This document shows positions 34,341-44,300 of a DNA stretch of 52,981 bases, one piece after another. Position numbers and translations under genes: made by a program. The notes below the pieces were generated by a model. It was not told the DNA's origin and made no database searches. It saw nothing but the letters and a program-made list of their open reading frames with translations. Position 1 is the first letter of the stretch. The number at the start of each line of letters is the position of its first letter. Source of the stretch: JAEUIA01 sp038330085 (GTDB lineage Bacteria; Planctomycetota; UBA1135; GCA-002686595); NCBI GenBank assembly GCA_038330085.1, contig JBBQNP010000014.1:1-52981 (forward strand), read 5' to 3'.

Positions 34341-34898
34341 ATGCCGCAGAGCACCGAGATGTCTTCGCTCGAGAGCCCGCACGAGCGCGCCACCGACGAG
34401 CGCGGGACGTTCACGCGTGGCGATCGCTGCTGGGTGTACACCCGCGAGCAGTTCGTCTCCGTGTCGCGCGCCGACGTGTACGCCTTCTTCGAGCAGCCTT
34501 TGAACCTCGCTCGCCTGATGCCGGCGAAGATGCGCTTCGAGCTCGTGACACCGACCGTCGAGAGGATGCACTCGGGTCAGGTGTTGGAGTACCGCTTTCG
34601 ATTCTGTGGCCTGCCGATGGGTTGGGTTGCGCGACTCTCAGCCATCGTCCCCGGCGTCTCGTTCGTCGACGAGCTGACGAGCGGACCGTTCGCGTACTGG
34701 CGACATGAGCACTCCTTGCGCGACGAGGGCGGTGGCACCGTGGTGAGCGATCATGTCTCGTTCCGCTCTCCGCTCGGTCCGCTCGGTCGTGTCGCCGATG
34801 CGCTGTTCGTGAAGCGCTCGATCGAGGAGTTGTTCGATCACCGCTGTGCGTGGCTGCAGATCCTGCTCGACGAGGAAGCCGCGAGGTCGCGCACATGA
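34341..34898 (+). CDS. SRPBCC-fold (START-like) protein
   Basis: 185 residues from ATG 34341. After a polar N terminus the SRPBCC pattern is clear: FVSVSRADVYAFFEQPLNLA, then KMRFELVTPT, GQVLEYRFRFCGLPMGW, and DHVSFRSPLGPLGRVADALF with a C-terminal long helix. Similar short SRPBCC proteins bind hydrophobic ligands, and some are fused to epimerases of the YfcH type. No active-site residue can be assigned. The stop overlaps the editing-domain gene by 4 nt (ATGA), so the two products are made together. Confidence 0.82.
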   Translation: MPQSTEMSSLESPHERATDERGTFTRGDRCWVYTREQFVSVSRADVYAFFEQPLNLARLMPAKMRFELVTPTVERMHSGQVLEYRFRFCGLPMGWVARLSAIVPGVSFVDELTSGPFAYWRHEHSLRDEGGGTVVSDHVSFRSPLGPLGRVADALFVKRSIEELFDHRCAWLQILLDEEAARSRT

Positions 34899-35311
34899 AG
34901 CTCTTGACGTTTCTGGCACGCCGTTTCACCTGGTCGCCCCACGCGCAGACGGTCGGCGAGGTGGGGGAGCGCCCTCCCGACGGCGCCGTCGACGACTGCG
35001 TGGTCGTGTTCGTGCACGCCGAATCGCGCGATGACACGGACGAGCGTCGCAAGAGCACGCTCGATCACGCGCGCAAACACGTCGAGTGGCTGGCGCGCAA
35101 GAAGGAGACGAAGAACGTCGTCCTGCATTCCTTCGCGCATCTCGGGGGCGAAAGCTCGACGCCCGAGTTCGGCCAGCGCTGGATGGAAGAGCTCGCCGCG
35201 AAGCTCACGTCGCGCGGCTACGTCGTGTCTCTGACGCCGTTCGGCTGGACGAACGCCTGGGACATGTCGGTGCACGGCGAGGGAGTCGCCAAGGTGTGGA
35301 AGGACCTCTGA
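34895..35311 (+). CDS. Stand-alone threonyl-tRNA synthetase editing domain (archaeal type)
   Basis: 138 residues from ATG 34895. It starts MKLLTFLARRFTW; the middle has DDCVVVFVHAESRDD; the diagnostic part is VVLHSFAHLGGESSTPEFG followed by VSLTPFGWTNAWDMSVHGEG. These match the N-terminal editing domain of archaeal ThrRS (PF08915; D-aminoacyl-tRNA deacylase fold; motifs AHL...SPE and PFGW...K/DI...HG). In archaea it removes Ser from Ser-tRNA(Thr). Bacterial ThrRS uses an unrelated editing domain, so a free copy here could be a trans-editing factor or a deacylase of other substrates. No synthetase is nearby. Confidence 0.85.
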   Translation: MKLLTFLARRFTWSPHAQTVGEVGERPPDGAVDDCVVVFVHAESRDDTDERRKSTLDHARKHVEWLARKKETKNVVLHSFAHLGGESSTPEFGQRWMEELAAKLTSRGYVVSLTPFGWTNAWDMSVHGEGVAKVWKDL

Positions 35312-35489
35312 CCGCACGAACGAGAGGGAGTGCTTCGTGTTCGAGGTCTCGTGCCCTCACGAACCCGCACGACGGGTCGATGCGTCGATGCGTGAAGGAA
35401 TGCACGACGAGCCGGGTTCGAATTGAAGCTTCGCTGGGCATGCGGATGTCCCGGACACGGCAAGCTTTCGCCCGCGTTGCGCAGCGAAC

Positions 35490-35567
35490 CGAATTCGACT
35501 CATCTTGATTGCGCGGATGTCTCGTCCCGGAACATGGGCTCGAATCGAGTAGATCCGTGGCCTGGGT
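35490..35567 (+). repeat. Short repeat shared with the gap at 34.1 kb (module D)
   Basis: TGATTGCGCGGATGTC at 35506-35521 matches the minus strand near 34095-34110 exactly over 16 nt, and both are followed about 30-45 nt later by an AGTAGATCC string. The rest of the convergent gap 35312-35567 has no recognisable feature. The match is short, so this could be chance or a worn repeat. Confidence 0.4.
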
Positions 35568-37097
35568 TCACGCTTCGAGCAAGGCCAGCGGACGCTCGAG
35601 CCAACTGCCGCTCTCGTCGAGGCCGCCGATTCGATCGCGCAGGAGCCACAGACGGCGATGCTCGGCGATCAGTGGACGCAGATGTCGAGCGAGCTTCGTG
35701 CGCGCAGCGGTAGGGATCGCGGACACGGTTTCGCCTTCGGGCCTCTCCACGCGCGCGATGCCGAAGTCGCAGGCGAACACGAGCAGGTCGATCATCCAAC
35801 GAAGTTCGTCTTGCAAGAGTGCGGCATCCTGGCGCCGTGAGCGGATCACGTCGATGCGCTTGCGACGGATGTTCAGATACTCGCGTGCCCGCTCCAGACC
35901 GGCGACGTTCAACCCCGGCATCCGCGCGTGCGGCAGCGGCTCGCCGGCGAAAGCGAGCAGGAAAAAGAGCGCGGACCCGTTCGTGCTCGCGCAACCCGTC
36001 TCGAGGTACGCGTCGCCCAGCTCGAGCACGAGCGCGCCCATCACTCCCGCGTCGTCGAGGAACAGATGTCGATCGATCGCGCGCGCCAATCGATCGCGCG
36101 TGAGATCGATCTTCGAGTCAAATGCGTACGCGGCCGCGGTGAACAAGCCGACTTCGCTGACGAGGTGCGGCTGCAAGTGCCCGCGATCGCCCCAATCCGT
36201 CACGAGGTAACCGAGCGCGCCGGCTGTGTGACCGTGTTTCGCCGCCTCGCTCAGGTTCGCGAGCATGTTCGTCGTGCGGCCCGCGATGCTCTGCCAACTC
36301 GACGTGCCGGGACACACGTAGAACGACAGTCCGCTTTGCGCGAAGTGCTTCACGTTATCCGCGAACGGATGCCCCTCGTCGTAACCCCACGCGAGCGCGA
36401 TCAGGTCCTTCGGCAGCTCCGGCACGAGCTCGGGATGCTGCAGCACGATGTCGCCCCAGAATTGCATCTTGTGCCCGCGCTTCACGACCTTCTCGCGGAT
36501 CGCGAGCAGGTAGTCGAGGTACACGCGCGCCGTCCCACGCTCCGTGCATCGTACTTTCGACTTGCCCAGGCCCAGATCGAACGTCTCGTCGAGCCCGACG
36601 TTGAACTGCTTGCTCGAGAAACACGGCAGCAACTGGTCGTACAGGTCGTCGAGGAGTGCCTGCGCGCGCGCATCGGACAAGTCCAGCGAGTAGGGCTCCC
36701 GCTCCCGGCTGAACGCGTGCTGCAGACCTTCCGGGACTTCGGCGAGATCGCGGTATTCAGCGTGCTTCAGCCAACGATGCATGTGCCCGAAGCTCTGCTG
36801 GTTCGGCACGAGCTCGATGCCGAGCTCACGACAACGCCCGTCGAGCACACGGACCTCGCCCGGCGTGAACGGCGACGCATCCTTCCACACGACCTCGTGC
36901 CCGACGTACGCGAACACGTGCTCCATGTAGAGCTGGAGCTGGTTGATCCTCCACGACGCCAGCCGCTCGACGAGCGCAAGCAACGTCTCCATCGTCGGCA
37001 CGCGCGTGCGCGACACGTCGAGCATCACGCCGCGCACCTCGAAGTCCGGTGCCCCCGATGCCGGCGGCCAGATCGGATCGTCGTAATCCACGCTCAC
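35568..37097 (-). CDS. GH20-like glycoside hydrolase (beta-N-acetylhexosaminidase type)
   Basis: 509 residues from GTG 37097, which overlaps the upstream stop (GTGA). The TIM-barrel opening is FEVRGVMLDVSRTRVPTMET, then INQLQLYMEHVFAY and GIELVPNQQSFGHMHRWL. FNVGLDETFDLG carries the Asp-Glu pair (about 170-171), where Glu is the acid and Asp polarises the substrate acetamido group. LIALAWGYDEGHPF and YVCPGTSSWQSIAG follow. No signal peptide and no N-terminal GH20b domain, so it is a cytoplasmic-looking, shortened member. It could recycle amino-sugar oligosaccharides or cleave another substrate. Confidence 0.85.
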   Translation of the reverse strand: MSVDYDDPIWPPASGAPDFEVRGVMLDVSRTRVPTMETLLALVERLASWRINQLQLYMEHVFAYVGHEVVWKDASPFTPGEVRVLDGRCRELGIELVPNQQSFGHMHRWLKHAEYRDLAEVPEGLQHAFSREREPYSLDLSDARAQALLDDLYDQLLPCFSSKQFNVGLDETFDLGLGKSKVRCTERGTARVYLDYLLAIREKVVKRGHKMQFWGDIVLQHPELVPELPKDLIALAWGYDEGHPFADNVKHFAQSGLSFYVCPGTSSWQSIAGRTTNMLANLSEAAKHGHTAGALGYLVTDWGDRGHLQPHLVSEVGLFTAAAYAFDSKIDLTRDRLARAIDRHLFLDDAGVMGALVLELGDAYLETGCASTNGSALFFLLAFAGEPLPHARMPGLNVAGLERAREYLNIRRKRIDVIRSRRQDAALLQDELRWMIDLLVFACDFGIARVERPEGETVSAIPTAARTKLARHLRPLIAEHRRLWLLRDRIGGLDESGSWLERPLALLEA

Positions 37098-37744
37098 GCT
37101 GGTCGCGCGGCCGCGCTCACGCGACGCGCGACGTACAGGACGCATGCGCACCCGATGGGGAACAACAGCTCGTTCAACGCCTTGGGTGCGATGTCCACCA
37201 TGCCCGCCTGCGGACGCGCACGGTGGAACAACCACAGGAACACTGCGCCGAACACAACGCCGATCACGATCGCAGCACGCAGGTACCGCACGAAGGGCGC
37301 GTTCACGTTGTTGATGATCCAGCCGAGCCACAAGCCGAACGCTGCGTACTCGACCGCGCGCAACGCCGCCATGATCGTCGGGGAAACCGCGTCAGCGGCC
37401 GGCGCTGCATCCGACAAGGCTTGCAACGTGCTCTTGTGCACAGCACGCGCCACGATGAAACCCAGCGGACCCGACACGAGACCGAGGAGGCCCATCGCGC
37501 GCGGTTGCTTGCTCGTGAGCGCGAGCCCGCTCGACACGCCCGCGCACACGACGAACGACCACGACACCTTCGAAGCGATCTGCGCGAGCGCGTGCGCTGC
37601 GTCGGGCATCTTGCTCTCGGCCGCGAGCAGCGCCAGCAGGAGCAGTTCGAGACCCACGCCGAGAACGACGGACCAGAACGCGACGAGTCGCATCCGACGC
37701 CAGAATGGATCAGGCGCCATCAGGGCGGCAGCGGTTGCGCTCAT
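37094..37744 (-). CDS. Polytopic membrane protein, unknown function
   Basis: 216 residues with about six hydrophobic helices (LVAFWSVVLGVGLELLLLAL, WSFVVCAGVSSGLAL, LGLVSGPLGFIVARAV, AFGLWLGWIINNVN, AAIVIGVVFGAVFLWLF, LLFPIGCACVLYVA). I do not recognise the family. The ATG follows directly on a run of nine C (37753-37745), occupying the place of a Shine-Dalgarno. Its stop overlaps the GH20-like gene, so the two are coupled; it may be a transporter or anchor for that enzyme's substrate (inference). Confidence 0.75.
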   Translation of the reverse strand: MSATAAALMAPDPFWRRMRLVAFWSVVLGVGLELLLLALLAAESKMPDAAHALAQIASKVSWSFVVCAGVSSGLALTSKQPRAMGLLGLVSGPLGFIVARAVHKSTLQALSDAAPAADAVSPTIMAALRAVEYAAFGLWLGWIINNVNAPFVRYLRAAIVIGVVFGAVFLWLFHRARPQAGMVDIAPKALNELLFPIGCACVLYVARRVSAAARPA

Positions 37745-37804
37745 GGGGGGGGGACCGGTACGCGAGGATGATCGCTGTTCGCTCGAAGCGCAAGGCCCGC
37801 CGGC

Positions 37805-40800
37805 TCAGGCCAGGTTCACGACCCGGCTCGATGCGAGGTACCACAGCTCGCCGCGCGGCAATCGGTCGAGCGCGAGCGCGTGCTGCAACGACCGACGGTA
37901 AACCTGAACCTGTGCGCGGTGTCGATCGTCGGCGCCGCTCTCTGATTCCGGACCGCTCTTGTAGTCGACCACGACGAGCTCGTTCGTCGCTGCATCTCGG
38001 TACACGAGATCGATGGCTCCGTTCGCGAGCGTCGCGAGCCCGTCGGCGAAGGTGGTGCTCGCCATGATCGGCAGCTCGCGCGCGACCACGTGTGCTGCGA
38101 CGGATCGGAAGTGCGCGAACGCGGGCCCGGCGACGAACGCGTCGTGCACCGACAGAGCGAGCGCGAGCGCTTCGGGCACGTGCGCGTGAGGAGCCGACTG
38201 TTCCACGGCCACTTGCGCGACGAGCGCAGCGAGCGACGCGCGGGACGATTGCATCGCCGACGCGAGATCGCCATCCAGCGGCAAGGCTTCGAGGGCACGG
38301 TGCATCGCCGTGCCTGCGATCGCGGGCACACCCGCGGACATCCGGCGCCGCGGCGTTCGAACGAGGGCTTGGTCCAGCTCGTCCTCGTCGTCCGGCGCAC
38401 GGCTGCTGCTCATCGGCACGATCAGCGCATGATCCTGGCGTGCGTGCGCAGTGGCGCGAGCGCTCGCGAGTCGGTCCGAGTCCGACTGCACGCGGCTCAC
38501 GTCGAATCTCTCGTGCGTCCCGCCGCGCGTGTCGGCGAGCTCCGACACCGGCGTCACGCGATACACGACACCGTCGACCTCGAGCGCCAGCGCATCGGAT
38601 GCGCACGTCGCGAAGTGCTCGCGTGCGCTCTGTGGCAACTGCTCCTCCATCAGGTGCAGCAACGCGGTCGGGGTGCGACGGCCCTCCTTCGGCGGCGCGG
38701 ACCAGATGCCCGAGAGCACGAGCCGATCCTTCGCGCGCGTCATGGCGACGTAGAGAAGGCGCACGCGCTCGGCGCTCTCGCGCACTTCCTTGCGCACTTC
38801 GTGGTCGTGCCATCCGGGGCTCGGCGCGCCGAACAAGATGTGGCCTTCGCTTTCGATGCGCGTGTTGCTTCGTGCGGCAGCGTTGCCGCGGCCGGGGCGC
38901 TGCAAACCGACGACGAACACCTCGCGAAAATCGAGGCCTTTCGACTTGTGGATCGTCATGATCGGCACAGCGCTCGCGGCCGCGTCGCGCGGACGCGCAT
39001 CCGCAGCGTCGGACGAATCGTTGATCGCCGCACGCACGTACCGCAGCACCGCCTGCGCATCGCCGCCGTTCGATTCGAGCTCGAGCGCGATCTCGTCGAA
39101 GAAGCGCTCGAGGTTCGCGAGCCTGTGAATGCCCTGGAATCGAGCCGCCGCGGTCGCTTCGCACAGGAGCAAGAGGCGCGCGCGCTCGAGGAACACGTCG
39201 GCTGGATCACGTTGCCAGCTCGCGCGCAATTCGGCGAGCGTCTCGAGCCCGTGATCGAGAGCTGCTTCGAAGCCCTGGATGCGGTCGAGCCTCGGCACGT
39301 CGCGCGGCATGTCCGCCAATGCGCGGGAGACGATCGCGCGTGCTTCGGTCAGCGTGCGCGCAACGCGTGCATCGAGGTCTCCCGCCGCAGCGGCGAACGA
39401 CTCGCGCCACAGCGGGATCAAGAGCGCGTCGGGCACGCCGACCCACGGCGAGCGCAGGTACGCGAGCAACGCGACGTGATCGCCCGGATCCACGACGCAC
39501 GCGAAGACCGCCGCAGCGTCCAGGATCTCGCGCCGCTTGTAGTAGCTCTTGTCGCCCGCGACGTCGAAGGGGATGCCCGCGTCGCGCAACGCCTCGAGCA
39601 GCACGTCGAGCGCCGTCCCCGTGCGCATCAACACGGCCATGTCACCCCAGTCCACGCCGCGTTCGTGCGACGCGCGCAGTTCCGCCGCGAGGAAGCCCGC
39701 TTCGAGACGGTTTCCGGCAGCCGCGCTCGTTTTCACCGGCGTTGCGCCCTCGACGAGCTGCGTGTCCCGCGCGTTCCACCACTCGATCGTGGACGGCGCA
39801 TTTGCCCGGTGGGCTTGCAGGGCGACGAACGCCGGCTGCACGCCCGCGACGGGTTGCATGTGCGGTGCGACGACGCTCTCGACGTGGTCGAGGATCCCCT
39901 GGCCCGAGCGGAAGTTCACGGTCAGGTGCGCGCGCTCGCCGCCGTGCGCGAGCACCTCGTCGAGGAACGCGTCGTACGCCGCGAGGTCGGCACGCCGAAA
40001 TCCGTAGATCGATTGCTTCGGATCGCCGACGAGGAGGAGACCGGGCGTGCGACCCCGCGTCGGATCGAGCGCGATGAAGCGCACGAGATCGCACTGCAAC
40101 GGATCGGTGTCCTGGAATTCGTCGACGAGAACCTGGTCGAGACGGTTGCGCAGACGCGCGCACAGGTCGCGGTCGCGCTCGAGCAGATCGCGCGCGTCGC
40201 GCAAGAGGTCGCCGAACGTCTCGATGCCGCGCCGCACGAGCTCGAGGCGTGCGCGCTGGAGGATGCGCACGATGACGTGCCGCGCAGCCCGCTCGAGCTC
40301 GGGGTCGAGCGCGATGAAGCGCATCAGCTGGGGCTCGAGCGCTTTCGCCTGCTCCATCAGCCCAGCGCCGCCGTCGTCGCAAACCTTGGCTTCGGTCTTG
40401 TTCACGCTGCCGAGGGCCCAATCCGAGAGCCCTTCCCGCGCAGTCTTCGAAAGAGTTTCCGCCAGCGCGCGCGCGTGTCCACTCACCTCCGTTGCGCTCG
40501 ACTTCGACGCGTGCAGCGCCGGAAGGATGGCGGTCAACGCAGCGCGGACGTGCACCGACCGCGGTTTGGACTTGGCGTCGGCTTTCACCGGGAGATCAGG
40601 GCACACCGCCAGGAACGATTCGATCGCCGCGCGCAACGCGCACTCGAGGTCGGCGAGCCAGATGTCGGGAAAGGACTCCTCCGCGAGATCCTCGGCGCGT
40701 CGCCCCTCGAGGAGGAGGTGCACGATGGCACCCTCGACGGAGCCGGGGCCGACGTTGCGATACGCCAGCAGCAACCAATCGGGATTGGGCGCGTCCGCAA

Positions 40801-41335
40801 GCCGTTCGCGCAGGTCGCCCGTGACCACGGCACGCACCACCTCCAGCGCGGCGCGACCGTGCGGGTCGACCTCGAAGCCGGGATGCAGACCTGCTTCGAG
40901 CGGATGTTGCTTGAGCAGGGTCTGGCACCACGAGTGGATCGTCTGCGCGACCGGTCGCTCGAGCGCGATGCGCAACAGGCCCGCGCGACGAGATCGCTCC
41001 ACCGGTGCTGAGGCGAACACGTGCTCTTCCATGCCGATCGGCGTGCCGCCGCCCTCGACGAGCGCGAGCGCCGCGCGGATCTTCGCGTCCATGTCGGCGG
41101 CCGCAGCTTCGGTGAACGTGATCGCGAGCAAGCCGTCGAGCGCGCGCACCGCGGCGAGATCATCGTCACGGCTCGTCGCGCGCGCGCGTTCGAATCCTTC
41201 GTCGACGAGCCAGGCGACGACGCGCGCGACGAGCGCCGTCGTTTTGCCCGTGCCTGCTCCGGCTTCGAGGACGAGCGGTCGGTCGAACCGCGTGCGTGCG
41301 AGCCGGCGTGCATCGCGGTCGGAGGCGACGCTCAC
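37805..41335 (-). CDS. addA: AddA-type UvrD-like helicase/nuclease subunit
   Basis: 1176 residues from GTG 41335 (GTGA overlap with addB). SF1A helicase motifs appear in order: Walker A EAGAGTGKTT (24-33), ITFTEAAAADM, VDEFQDTDPLQ, GDPKQSIYGFRRADL, LTVNFRSGQGIL, IMTIHKSKGLDFREVFVVGL and LLYVAMTRAKDRLVLSG. The C-terminal PD-(D/E)xK nuclease has GTAMHRALE, GAIDLVYRD and VVVDYKSGPE, with the D and D-x-K catalytic set. AddAB processes double-strand breaks for RecA loading. The length is normal for AddA. Confidence 0.93.
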   Translation of the reverse strand: MSVASDRDARRLARTRFDRPLVLEAGAGTGKTTALVARVVAWLVDEGFERARATSRDDDLAAVRALDGLLAITFTEAAAADMDAKIRAALALVEGGGTPIGMEEHVFASAPVERSRRAGLLRIALERPVAQTIHSWCQTLLKQHPLEAGLHPGFEVDPHGRAALEVVRAVVTGDLRERLADAPNPDWLLLAYRNVGPGSVEGAIVHLLLEGRRAEDLAEESFPDIWLADLECALRAAIESFLAVCPDLPVKADAKSKPRSVHVRAALTAILPALHASKSSATEVSGHARALAETLSKTAREGLSDWALGSVNKTEAKVCDDGGAGLMEQAKALEPQLMRFIALDPELERAARHVIVRILQRARLELVRRGIETFGDLLRDARDLLERDRDLCARLRNRLDQVLVDEFQDTDPLQCDLVRFIALDPTRGRTPGLLLVGDPKQSIYGFRRADLAAYDAFLDEVLAHGGERAHLTVNFRSGQGILDHVESVVAPHMQPVAGVQPAFVALQAHRANAPSTIEWWNARDTQLVEGATPVKTSAAAGNRLEAGFLAAELRASHERGVDWGDMAVLMRTGTALDVLLEALRDAGIPFDVAGDKSYYKRREILDAAAVFACVVDPGDHVALLAYLRSPWVGVPDALLIPLWRESFAAAAGDLDARVARTLTEARAIVSRALADMPRDVPRLDRIQGFEAALDHGLETLAELRASWQRDPADVFLERARLLLLCEATAAARFQGIHRLANLERFFDEIALELESNGGDAQAVLRYVRAAINDSSDAADARPRDAAASAVPIMTIHKSKGLDFREVFVVGLQRPGRGNAAARSNTRIESEGHILFGAPSPGWHDHEVRKEVRESAERVRLLYVAMTRAKDRLVLSGIWSAPPKEGRRTPTALLHLMEEQLPQSAREHFATCASDALALEVDGVVYRVTPVSELADTRGGTHERFDVSRVQSDSDRLASARATAHARQDHALIVPMSSSRAPDDEDELDQALVRTPRRRMSAGVPAIAGTAMHRALEALPLDGDLASAMQSSRASLAALVAQVAVEQSAPHAHVPEALALALSVHDAFVAGPAFAHFRSVAAHVVARELPIMASTTFADGLATLANGAIDLVYRDAATNELVVVDYKSGPESESGADDRHRAQVQVYRRSLQHALALDRLPRGELWYLASSRVVNLA

Positions 41336-44300
41336 AGCTCGACCTTTCGCGACGCCAACGACCACAAGCCGAACGCCACTTCTTCCGCATCGCCGTCGTG
41401 TTCCGTAGCCGCGGCGAAGCGCGCGAGTCGCCGGTTCGCCCCGCTGTCTCCGCGCAGGCACGCTTGCGCCATCTCGCAGGTCGAGCACAGTCCGTTCGCG
41501 CGGTGCAGATCGGGCATCAACAGCCGCGGGAAGAGCACGCCCATGTCGAACGCGGCGACCAGGCGATCGACCGCTTCGTCGAAGGCCTCGCGCGCCACTG
41601 CGTCGTGCGCATCGATCGCGAACACGCGCTTGTGCGCTTCGACGTTCTCGCGCAAAAACACATAGCGCCCCGAGCCCGACTCGCCCGCTCCGATCGCGTA
41701 GGCCATCGCCTGCAGCTTTTCGCCGCGCGCGATCCCGGCGAGAAGGTGCTTCGCGCGCGTCTCGGCCTTCTGACCTGCGTCGATGGGCTTGCCGGTTTTG
41801 TAGTCGGTCCAGCGCGACGCGTCGCCGATCTCGTCGACGCGGTCCGCGCGGAAGAGGAGCCGGCGCGGGCCGAGCGATCCTTCTGGGAGATCGATGCCGC
41901 CCTGCACTTCGCTGCGCGCCGAACGGACCAGCACCGGCTCGGATTCGTCGAGCGCGCGCGCGGCGAGCAGCATCGGGCGCGCGCGCGTCGCGATCAGCGC
42001 TTCGAATCCCGGGACGAACGTGCCGCGATCGCGCAGCTTCGAATGTGCCGCGGCCTGCAAGAGCTCTTCGACGCGCGATTCCGTCGGCCACTTCACCGCG
42101 GACTTCATCCCATCGACGACGTGCTGGAGCACGGCGTGCACGACGTCGCCGACGAGGCGCGCGTCGAGATCGGGCAGCGAGTCGAGCGGATCGAGCGGCG
42201 GCTCGAGGCGCAGCACGCGCGTCAAGAGCGTCTTCCAGCCGCACGCGGCGACGCCTTCGAGCTGCGTCACGTGCAGGTCGCCGTAGCGCAGGTCGTTTCG
42301 CGTCGCGAGCTGACCGATCATGCCGAAGTACGGGCCGAGCGTCGCACGATCCGACGCACTCGGTTCGTGTTCGCGCAGCACGGCGACGCGCGCGCTCGCG
42401 ATCGCCCGGCTCGGTGCCGCATCGAGACCGAAGCGCGCGCGCGTTTCCGCGACGGCGATCGGCAGCACGACCTCCAGCCCGTCGATCCCGGCACGCAAGG
42501 CAGCGCTGACAGCGTGCTCGTGTGCCGGGCGCGGCGTCGTGACGTTCGAATCCGCGTGCGCGAGCGCCTCGCGCGCGAGCGGCGCTGCTGCGACCTGGGC
42601 ATGCGTGGCGACGCGCTCGAGCAGCGGCGACGGCAACAACGCCTTGTTCTCGGCGTCGAGCGTCGTCCACGACAAGTGGACTGTGCGCGCCGAGCGCACG
42701 AGCTGGTCGAACAGCACGCGTTCTTCGTCGCGACCGACCGACTTGACCGGCAGGTGCGGCAGCACGCGGGTCCAGGCCTCGCGCACCGCATCGGGCAGCA
42801 ACGGATCTTCGCGTACGTTTCGCGGAAACCTGCCGCGCACGAGCCCCATCACGAAGAGCGCATCGAACGTGCGTGCGCGCGCTTCGACGACGTTCAAGCA
42901 CGCGACGCCCGCGCCGGCGCCGCCGATCGGACGTGCAGCCTCTGCAATCAGCTCGCGCTCGATCAGGCCGCGCAGATCCGTCGCGAAGAGCTCTACATCT
43001 TTCGGCACGTCGCTCGCGACCGCACGCAGCGCCGCCTCGAGGACGTCCATGTCCTCCTCATCCGTCGACAGCACCTCCGTAGCGAAGGATCGCACGCGCT
43101 GCAGCACCGCGCCCGCCCTCGACTTCTCGGGCAGGTGATCGAGCAGCTCGACGGACTTTCGCGCGAGCGCGATCTCGCGCACGATGTCGGCGCCACCGAT
43201 CTCACGCCTCGTCAGCGCGACGCGCGGACGCACCGAGCGCGCGTCCGGCCCCTCCACGACGGGTTCGTCGGCCTCATCCGTTGCACCGTCGCCCTCTTCG
43301 TCATCGCAGTTCTCGACCGTCGTGATCCCGCGCAACGGCAACAGCAGCGACGAGCGTCCGCCCAGCGCTTCCTCGATCTTCAGCTCCGCGAGCCCCGCGA
43401 CCGTCGACACGCCGATTGCGCGCAACGCGATCCGCAGCTCGTAGGGGCGAGCTCCGTGCGCCGAGAACGAACGCGGACCGCGCGCGTCGAGCCAGCGATC
43501 GACAGAACACTCGCCGCCGCGCGCGACACACTCCGCGAGTGCCTTCGTGCGCCGCTCCACCGGACCGTCGGGACCCGCAGCGCCTGCGCCGGAGAAGGGG
43601 ATCGAGAGTCGCTCGAAGTGACGGCGCAACGCCACCCGATACGGACCCAGGTCGCGCGCGACGACGCCGATCGACTCCGCTTCGGCGCCACCATCGATCC
43701 TGGCGCGCACTCTGTCCGCCACGCTGCGCGCTTCGACGTCCACGCTGCTGGCGCGCACGAGTTCGCACACAGGAACCCCTACGCGCGCGACCGCCCCCAC
43801 ATCGACGGCAAGCCGCCGCCGCAGCGCGCTCCCGAAGCTTCCGTCCGCGCACGCATCCCAGAACACGCGCACACCCGAGCACGACGTCAACGCCGCGAGC
43901 AACCCCGCCGCCGCACCGGTCGCATCGGAGAACCCGTGGATCCACACCTCGCGCGCGCGCACCCCAACACCCTCTTCCCCGATCACATTCGCTGCGCAGC
44001 GCAGCATCGCAGCAGCGCGTCCGACACCCATGCTCTCCGATTCGCGCACGACGCTCGCCGCGATCTCGACGAGAACGCGCGCGCGCTCGATCTCGTCAGC
44101 CGTCGCCGACCGCCGGCAGGTATCGAGCTCACGCAGCAGATCCGGAGCCGTCGAGGACACGAACCCGGCGTCGACCAGGTCGGCCACCGTCGCCGCGGCG
44201 ACGCGCGCTCCGTCCTCGAAGGCGGTCAGCGTCGAGCCGAGGCCGCCTACCCCTTCCGCAATGCGCGCGACCATCGGTTCGAACAAGCGTGCGCCGCGCG

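Noticed and set aside
38090..41011. 973-codon open frame on + across addA
   Set aside because: Antisense to clear helicase motifs; composition is typical of a shadow frame.
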